Shown here in pieces: positions 63,847-64,000 of a stretch of DNA of 64,000 nt. The notes under the pieces were generated by a model. The model worked only from the letters and a program-made list of their open reading frames with translations, ran no database searches and was not told where the DNA came from. The stretch comes from Paraescarpia echinospica (taxonomy: Eukaryota; Annelida; Polychaeta; Sabellida; Siboglinidae): NCBI GenBank assembly GCA_020002185.1, contig CM034533.1, positions 68,484,119-68,548,118 on the forward strand, written 5' to 3'. Position 1 is the first letter of the stretch; every line of letters starts with the position of its first letter. The position numbers and the translations under genes are program-made.

Positions 63847-64000
63847 TCTTTTAGTGTGACTTGCATAAACGAATGTAGGTAGTTTTAAGAACATCTTAAC
63901 ACTTATTTGTTTAACAGTTGTTTATAATATTTTACTTGTTTTAATAACTATAATATTTAAGATAGTATTACATAATTTTTTTTTTTTTAGCCTTTCTTTT
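63698..64000 (+). other. ORC2 intron, right edge, with (CA)n at 63816-63844
   Basis: Single-copy AT-rich sequence with a short CA microsatellite. The window ends shortly after a T-run and AG (about 63978-63990) that could be a 3' splice site, but the 10 following bases do not look like the next ORC2 segment. Confidence 0.5.

Noticed and set aside
63978..64000. Start of the next ORC2 exon at the window edge
   Set aside because: T-run plus AG is a plausible acceptor, but the ten following bases give Pro-Phe-Phe, which does not resemble the expected ORC2 segment; too short to judge.

Overview
The window is animal nuclear DNA, not prokaryotic. It has spliced genes with GT-AG introns, LINE, SINE and hAT relics, and very long microsatellites and minisatellites. 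Two conserved animal genes are recognisable, both on the + strand: an F-box/leucine-rich-repeat gene (FBXL7) at about 26-29 kb, and the N-terminal part of origin recognition complex subunit 2 (ORC2) from about 46 kb to the right edge. A marine invertebrate is most likely. CpG is frequent over the first 39 kb and scarce from about 40 kb onward except in a few short stretches, a mosaic typical of invertebrate gene-body methylation. A MIR-like CORE-SINE, CR1-type LINEs and repeated GTAGGCCTAC palindromes are also present. The phylum cannot be fixed from sequence reading alone.

Layout. 1-22.5 kb is mostly non-coding, with microsatellites, a degenerate LINE (6.4-7.4 kb), two copies of the CORE-SINE (6.06 and 8.2 kb), a 216-bp near-perfect palindrome (11.6-11.8 kb) and a diverged pair of unclassified repeats (19.0 and 22.2 kb). 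22.6-24.2 kb is a dead 5'-truncated CR1 on the - strand. 25.5-29.1 kb holds a 375-bp (TC)n tract and then the last two coding exons of FBXL7. 30-40 kb is accessory sequence: AC-rich repeats, a hAT transposase relic (33.3-34.0 kb), a long inverted repeat (34.2-34.7 kb), a 57-bp minisatellite (35.3-35.6 kb), a hAT-type element with TIRs and an 8-bp target duplication that contains a second CR1 (36.37-37.99 kb), and another LINE tail (39.7-40.0 kb). A possible exon of an unidentified transcript lies at 40.96-41.12 kb.

ORC2 occupies at least 46.04-60.95 kb. Seven consecutive exons were assembled by hand. Every exon junction is phase-compatible and every intron is GT-AG. The gene continues past the right edge. 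Its introns and one exon are full of locally generated tandem repeats: a 22-bp array that multiplies the 5' splice site of one exon, a 7.5-kb 64-bp satellite with higher-order structure, an exonic 18-bp repeat encoding a TP-rich segment, a 50-bp array in which each unit looks like an acceptor followed by a donor, a CA-rich array, and a 1.65-kb 31-bp array.

FBXL7 would act as the substrate receptor of an SCF ubiquitin ligase, and ORC2 is a core DNA-replication licensing factor. Nothing in the sequence suggests that they act together. No novel multi-gene system is visible. The most unusual content is the repeat biology of the ORC2 introns and the nested transposons.
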